Source: Firm-04 sp946413695
GTDB lineage: Bacteria > Bacillota > Clostridia > Oscillospirales > Ruminococcaceae
Direction: 5' to 3'
Length of the DNA: 64,000 bases
Assembly (NCBI GenBank): GCA_946413695.1
Contig: CAMKLV010000007.1
Span: 1 to 64,000 of the forward strand
Shown here: in pieces, positions 60,875-64,000 of the stretch
How positions within the stretch are numbered: the first letter of the stretch is position 1
Layout of the letters: each line of letters begins with the position of its first letter
The notes under the pieces: generated by a model
The model's input: only the letters and a program-made list of their open reading frames with translations
The model's database searches: none
What the model was told of the DNA's origin: nothing
Made by a program: the position numbers and the translations under genes

Positions 60875-61003
60875 ATGGATAAACATACCAAAAACAGAAT
60901 CATTTTCTTTGTGATGATGCTGCTTGCATCGGTTGTCACATTCAGCATCCTGTATCTACTGCCGCTGACTGAGAGCGGACGAGCCCCACCGTATATTGCA
61001 TAA
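60875..61003 (+). CDS. Small membrane peptide, 42 aa
   Basis: ATG 60875 has AAAGGA 8 nt upstream. The peptide has a basic start (MDKHTKNR), one hydrophobic helix (IIFFVMMLLASVVTFSILYL) and a short tail. It lies divergent from the cargo gene, and a hairpin GATGCG/CGCATC is at 60841-60858. It may be a leader-type or accessory peptide; no homologue is recognised. Confidence 0.5.
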   Translation: MDKHTKNRIIFFVMMLLASVVTFSILYLLPLTESGRAPPYIA

Positions 61004-61078
61004 TGCACAATCCGTGCATCAATTCTTTGTGTAATGAAACGAACTTTTTGAAAAACGCAGATTTCCCGCAAAAAAGTC

Positions 61079-61107
61079 TTGACTTCCACGCATTAAAGTG
61101 GTAAACT
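61079..61107 (+). promoter_or_regulatory. Promoter of the mega-protein gene
   Basis: TTGACT (61079-61084) and TAAACT (61102-61107), spacer 17 nt; then AAAGGAGAGAGG before the ATG. The -10 is only about 19 nt from the ATG, so the leader is very short. Confidence 0.55.
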
Positions 61108-61125
61108 ATGAAAGGAGAGAGGCAT

Positions 61126-64000
61126 ATGGCAAACACCAATCACCTCACCCCGCTTGGCGGATACAGCGATGCCGGAGCGCAGATGCTCCGGAAAATGTCC
61201 GAAAATGCGACGCTTTTGACCGATTTCCTGCGGTTTCAGGGGCGCGTATTCAAGCATCCGGCGTCGATCGCGCTGGAATTTTTCACGCAGAAGCCCGATG
61301 CAGCCTTCATTGCAACCGCGGCACAATGGGAAAAAGCCGGCTTTACCCTGACACCCGGCAGCGAGGCAATCCGCTTCTTTGATGAACACGGCAAGACGAT
61401 CGAGATGTTCGACTTCTCGCAATGCGAGGAGGAAGCGCCGCCGATGATCTGGGCGGTGACGAATCAGAACCTTGCCGTAGTCAAGGAAGGCATGGGCATC
61501 CCCGCAGAGTCCAAACTGATTGACGGTCTAGTTGCAAAGTCCGTGGATTCCGAGCTGATCGTCAACGCGATGCAGATGCTCAATGTCCCGCCGCAGAATC
61601 ATGCAGCGTTTCAGCGGTCGATGGTCAGCTCCGTGGCGCAGATCATTGCGGGACGGCTCTCCGTCAACGGCGGCAATTTCCGCGTACAGACGGACAATTC
61701 CGCATTCCGATCGCTGAAATCGACGGAACAGCGCATGATCTTTCTGGCAATCGCGGGCAAGGCAGCGAGAGGAACGCTGCGTCAGATCGAAAACATTGTA
61801 ACCGAAACGAGTGTGCAGGCAATGCTTGCAGAACAGGAGGCGAAAAATGCTGAATTACGAAGAGTGGCTGAATCTCAGCGAGGAGCAGAAGCTGAATCTG
61901 ACGGACGCGGAACTGCCGCAGTTTCCGGCAGATCAGCTGACGAATCACCTGACCGCATCGAAAGCGGAGAAGCGGGACGGCGTGATGGGCTGGACGATCA
62001 CACAGGAGATCCGGAACGGCTCCAGAACCCTGTGGTTCGCGGAGTACAAGCAGAAGAAAGTGAACGGAATCCCGATGTGGTACCGGTTCAATCCGATGAA
62101 CGCGACATACGAGCTGCAAGTGGAGACGGAGCCGTCGATGGAGCAGGAGCCGATCGGCAGTTACGGGACAGCGTGGATGCACTTCATGGAGTCGAATCAT
62201 CCGGAGCTGGTGGAAGTGATGCGGATGAAGCACAGTTTCCTGACAACGGCGCGGTCGGTGGACAAGAGCGCGTGGGAGTACCGGAATCTTCTGGACAAGC
62301 AGTACGAGCAGATGAATCCGCGCCCGAACGGGACATACGAGGAGAATCTCAAGTGGGAGCGGACGAGACAGTTTTACACGGACGGAACGGTGATGCGGGA
62401 GCGCGTGCTGGTTCCGGTGACAAGACCGTAAAAGAGAATACCGAAGAACCGTCAACCCAATCGGCTGGCGGTTTTTCTATGCCCGTACAGGGAAAGCAGC
62501 TCTCTCTGTTCGGCATGGAAGACGAGCCGGAGGAAGTCGATGAAAAGACGCAGCTTTTGCGCGATGATCTCGGTCGCGGCTCCGGCTTTGTGAACGGTAA
62601 ACTGCGCATTGCAGAATACTATGAACAGCATCAGCCGACTGACAAAGAGCTCGCGGCATTTCTTCAAAAGGAATACGGAATCGGCGGTCACTCCGGCACG
62701 GATATGCCGAATGTGGGCTATGACAGCAAAGGCATTCACATTATTTCCGCTGATAAGAAAGGCAATTACCGCTATACATGGGCACAAGCCGCAAAAGAGA
62801 TTCGCAGAATGATCGAGCAGGGTGAGTATATCTTACCCGAAGATATTCGGGATGCAGTCGATCATGCCATGTATTATCTTGAGGATGTGGAGCATCTGGA
62901 TGACCGCGAGCGCGAATATTATACCGGCGTGCTGCAAAAACTCCGAAATAATCAGTATCTTGATGATTCGCGCAGGAAACAGATCGACATGATTCTCTCG
63001 CCTGACGCTGCAACGGTATTGTCCCCTGCCGCAAAGTATATCATGAACGAGGACAATATGCCGATGTTCGCTGACCGAATGGTCGCCCGTGATGAAATGG
63101 ACGAGATTGCACAACGGATTCTGGATAACGGCGAGGATGCTGCGGTGGTTGCGCAGGATTTCATTGATGCAGGAAGATACAGTATTTCCGACAATGAGAC
63201 ATTCGAGGCGGCGACATTCGCCGCCAAAAAAGATACCGAGGGTGTCACCATTACCGCCGAGCCGGATTCTGCGCATCCGTTCAGCGTTGCATACAGTTGG
63301 GAGCAGTTCGGCGAATTCTTCCGGACAGCGGCACAGTTTCACCGGGATATTGAGCGTGAAGCAGAGGAAGCGTGGGAGCGCGATGTGGCAGAAAACATGG
63401 AAGTCTATGACGCGCTCGATCATCATCGCGATGTGTACCTGAAAGATACCCGCAAAACGGAAGATCCTCTGAACGGGTATATCACGGATGCGCGGAAACA
63501 GGAATTCTATAACTACCACCTGCACTTCGATCCGGAACAGGGCTATCTGCTGATGGCGGACAGCGACAAGGACGATGATCTCATTATCCGGAATTTCACA
63601 ATGGTAAACAGTCAGATTGTGCTGCACGGCGTAAAGGAAATGGGCTTTGAAGTGACCGGAACGGAACCGGCGCTGACCTATGAGATCTACCAGCTGAAGG
63701 GCGGTGATGAGCATCATTTCCACCGCTTTGAAAGCATGGAATCTAACAAATATGCACATCTGACACATGAGGATTATGACCTTGTGTATTCCGGCGACTT
63801 GCGGGACATTGACAGTGACACGATTCCGCAAAAGCTGGATATGCTGTTTCAGAAATTCAATGTCGATCACCCGGCAGATTTCAAGGGACGGTCTATGAGC
63901 ACAAGTGATGTGATTGTCGTGAACGAGGGCAGCGGAAAAACGCCGTACTATGTCCAGCCGGTCGGATTTGAAGTCATGTCGGACTTCTTTGCAAATAAGT
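61126..64000 (+). CDS. ICE mega-protein: LtrC/ArdC-like N-terminus, linker, YodL-like domain (3' end beyond window)
   Basis: The frame is open for at least 958 codons and leaves the window. Residues 1-215 (DFLRFQGRVFKHPASIALEF, FIATAAQWEKAGFTLTPG) match the N-terminal domain of large ICE proteins of the LtrC/ArdC-like kind. Residues 241-435 are a low-complexity Gly/Asp/Arg/Ser linker that overlaps a TnpV-like gene in another frame. QLSLF at residue 458 is a DnaN clamp-binding consensus. Around residues 850-958 a YodL-like domain (YEIYQLKGGDEHHFHRFESM) and the following segment SDVIVVNEGSGKTPYYVQP lie as in ICE helicase/methylase proteins. A helicase or methylase part may follow beyond 64000. 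Confidence 0.82.
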   Translation, partial: MANTNHLTPLGGYSDAGAQMLRKMSENATLLTDFLRFQGRVFKHPASIALEFFTQKPDAAFIATAAQWEKAGFTLTPGSEAIRFFDEHGKTIEMFDFSQCEEEAPPMIWAVTNQNLAVVKEGMGIPAESKLIDGLVAKSVDSELIVNAMQMLNVPPQNHAAFQRSMVSSVAQIIAGRLSVNGGNFRVQTDNSAFRSLKSTEQRMIFLAIAGKAARGTLRQIENIVTETSVQAMLAEQEAKNAELRRVAESQRGAEAESDGRGTAAVSGRSADESPDRIESGEAGRRDGLDDHTGDPERLQNPVVRGVQAEESERNPDVVPVQSDERDIRAASGDGAVDGAGADRQLRDSVDALHGVESSGAGGSDADEAQFPDNGAVGGQERVGVPESSGQAVRADESAPERDIRGESQVGADETVLHGRNGDAGARAGSGDKTVKENTEEPSTQSAGGFSMPVQGKQLSLFGMEDEPEEVDEKTQLLRDDLGRGSGFVNGKLRIAEYYEQHQPTDKELAAFLQKEYGIGGHSGTDMPNVGYDSKGIHIISADKKGNYRYTWAQAAKEIRRMIEQGEYILPEDIRDAVDHAMYYLEDVEHLDDREREYYTGVLQKLRNNQYLDDSRRKQIDMILSPDAATVLSPAAKYIMNEDNMPMFADRMVARDEMDEIAQRILDNGEDAAVVAQDFIDAGRYSISDNETFEAATFAAKKDTEGVTITAEPDSAHPFSVAYSWEQFGEFFRTAAQFHRDIEREAEEAWERDVAENMEVYDALDHHRDVYLKDTRKTEDPLNGYITDARKQEFYNYHLHFDPEQGYLLMADSDKDDDLIIRNFTMVNSQIVLHGVKEMGFEVTGTEPALTYEIYQLKGGDEHHFHRFESMESNKYAHLTHEDYDLVYSGDLRDIDSDTIPQKLDMLFQKFNVDHPADFKGRSMSTSDVIVVNEGSGKTPYYVQPVGFEVMSDFFANK
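61847..62431 (+). CDS. TnpV-like protein, 194 aa, nested in the mega-protein gene
   Basis: ATG 61847 has a perfect AGGAGG 6 nt upstream, and the frame runs 194 codons to TAA at 62429-62431. The protein has a folded, non-low-complexity composition; the second half (PIGSYGTAWMHFMESNHPEL, ARSVDKSAWEYRNLLDKQYE, KWERTRQFYTDGTVM) follows the TnpV pattern seen in ICEs. It lies wholly within the linker of the mega-protein gene, in the +1 shifted frame, and both are open throughout. GC and G at third codon positions are higher than in neighbouring genes. The family match is from memory of the pattern. Confidence 0.75.
   Translation: MLNYEEWLNLSEEQKLNLTDAELPQFPADQLTNHLTASKAEKRDGVMGWTITQEIRNGSRTLWFAEYKQKKVNGIPMWYRFNPMNATYELQVETEPSMEQEPIGSYGTAWMHFMESNHPELVEVMRMKHSFLTTARSVDKSAWEYRNLLDKQYEQMNPRPNGTYEENLKWERTRQFYTDGTVMRERVLVPVTRP

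Larger units (their letters stand above)
43124..64000. mobile_element. Integrative conjugative element (right part beyond the window)
   Basis: From the end of tRNA-Ser(GCT), host genes give way to a conjugation set: an extended PcfB, VirD4 coupling protein, VirB2-like pilins, VirB6, PrgI and VirB4, a toxin-antitoxin pair, an AT-rich cargo gene, a TnpV-like gene and an ICE mega-protein. The order matches the CD1112/CD1110 type of Firmicutes ICEs. No integrase, excisionase, relaxase or right att copy is recognised, so the element must continue beyond 64000. The left edge at 43124 is inferred from the tRNA. Confidence 0.85.

Noticed and set aside
60808..61089. Minus-strand 93-codon frame across the mini membrane gene
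   Set aside because: Lacks a ribosome site and covers the promoter of the cargo gene; the plus-strand mini-gene is better supported.

Overview
The window looks like chromosomal DNA of a fibre-degrading, Gram-positive gut or rumen bacterium of the Ruminococcus group (Oscillospiraceae, Clostridia). The evidence is a dockerin-bearing multidomain xylan-degrading enzyme, xylulokinase, clostridial families (a SCIFF-type peptide, a CD1247-type protein, SigK, SpoIIR), consensus TTGACA/TATAAT promoters and GC-rich third codon positions. The genus is inference from gene content; no rRNA gene is present.

Positions 1 to about 42,900 are host chromosome. In order: the end of a carbohydrate-binding/dockerin/GH43/CBM6 enzyme; two unknown genes; a three-gene anaerobic glycerol-3-phosphate dehydrogenase set; a MATE exporter; a lipoprotein; proS; a SCIFF-type peptide gene followed by an ECF-like sigma factor and a membrane-anchored partner that seems frameshifted; then a long minus-strand block (xylB, a CPBP protease, an immunity-like gene, hisB, hisH, a hisA-acetyltransferase fusion, hisF, a lipoprotein, tyrS, a SpoVK-like AAA ATPase, a cyclophilin). 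A PcrA-type helicase, an AI-2E-family permease, a double zinc-ribbon protein, two tandem RimK-like ATP-grasp ligases, a transglutaminase-like lipoprotein, efp, an FMN riboswitch with ribU, and a sporulation neighbourhood (sigK, a ClpC-like unfoldase, a Cys-rich mini-protein, spoIIR) follow, then fba, an SPOUT methyltransferase and two tRNA-Ser genes.

From about 43,124 to the end the window enters an integrative conjugative element that abuts the 3' end of tRNA-Ser(GCT). It opens with a cluster of short TGYACACGAA-type repeats and two copies of a switch-like leader. Then comes a type IV secretion operon: an extended PcfB, VirD4, two VirB2-like pilins (the second an internal duplication), VirB6, PrgI, VirB4 and several envelope proteins. 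After it lie a DinJ/ParE toxin-antitoxin pair, a helix-turn-helix protein, an AT-rich cargo gene of unknown function, and a very large open frame of the ICE mega-protein type that leaves the window. No integrase or relaxase was recognised; they may lie beyond 64,000.

The most unusual feature is at 61,847-62,431. A 194-codon TnpV-like gene with a perfect Shine-Dalgarno sits entirely inside the linker of the mega-protein in another frame, and both frames stay open throughout. Codon choice in the nested frame avoids every combination that would stop the outer frame, which points to a dual-coding segment.
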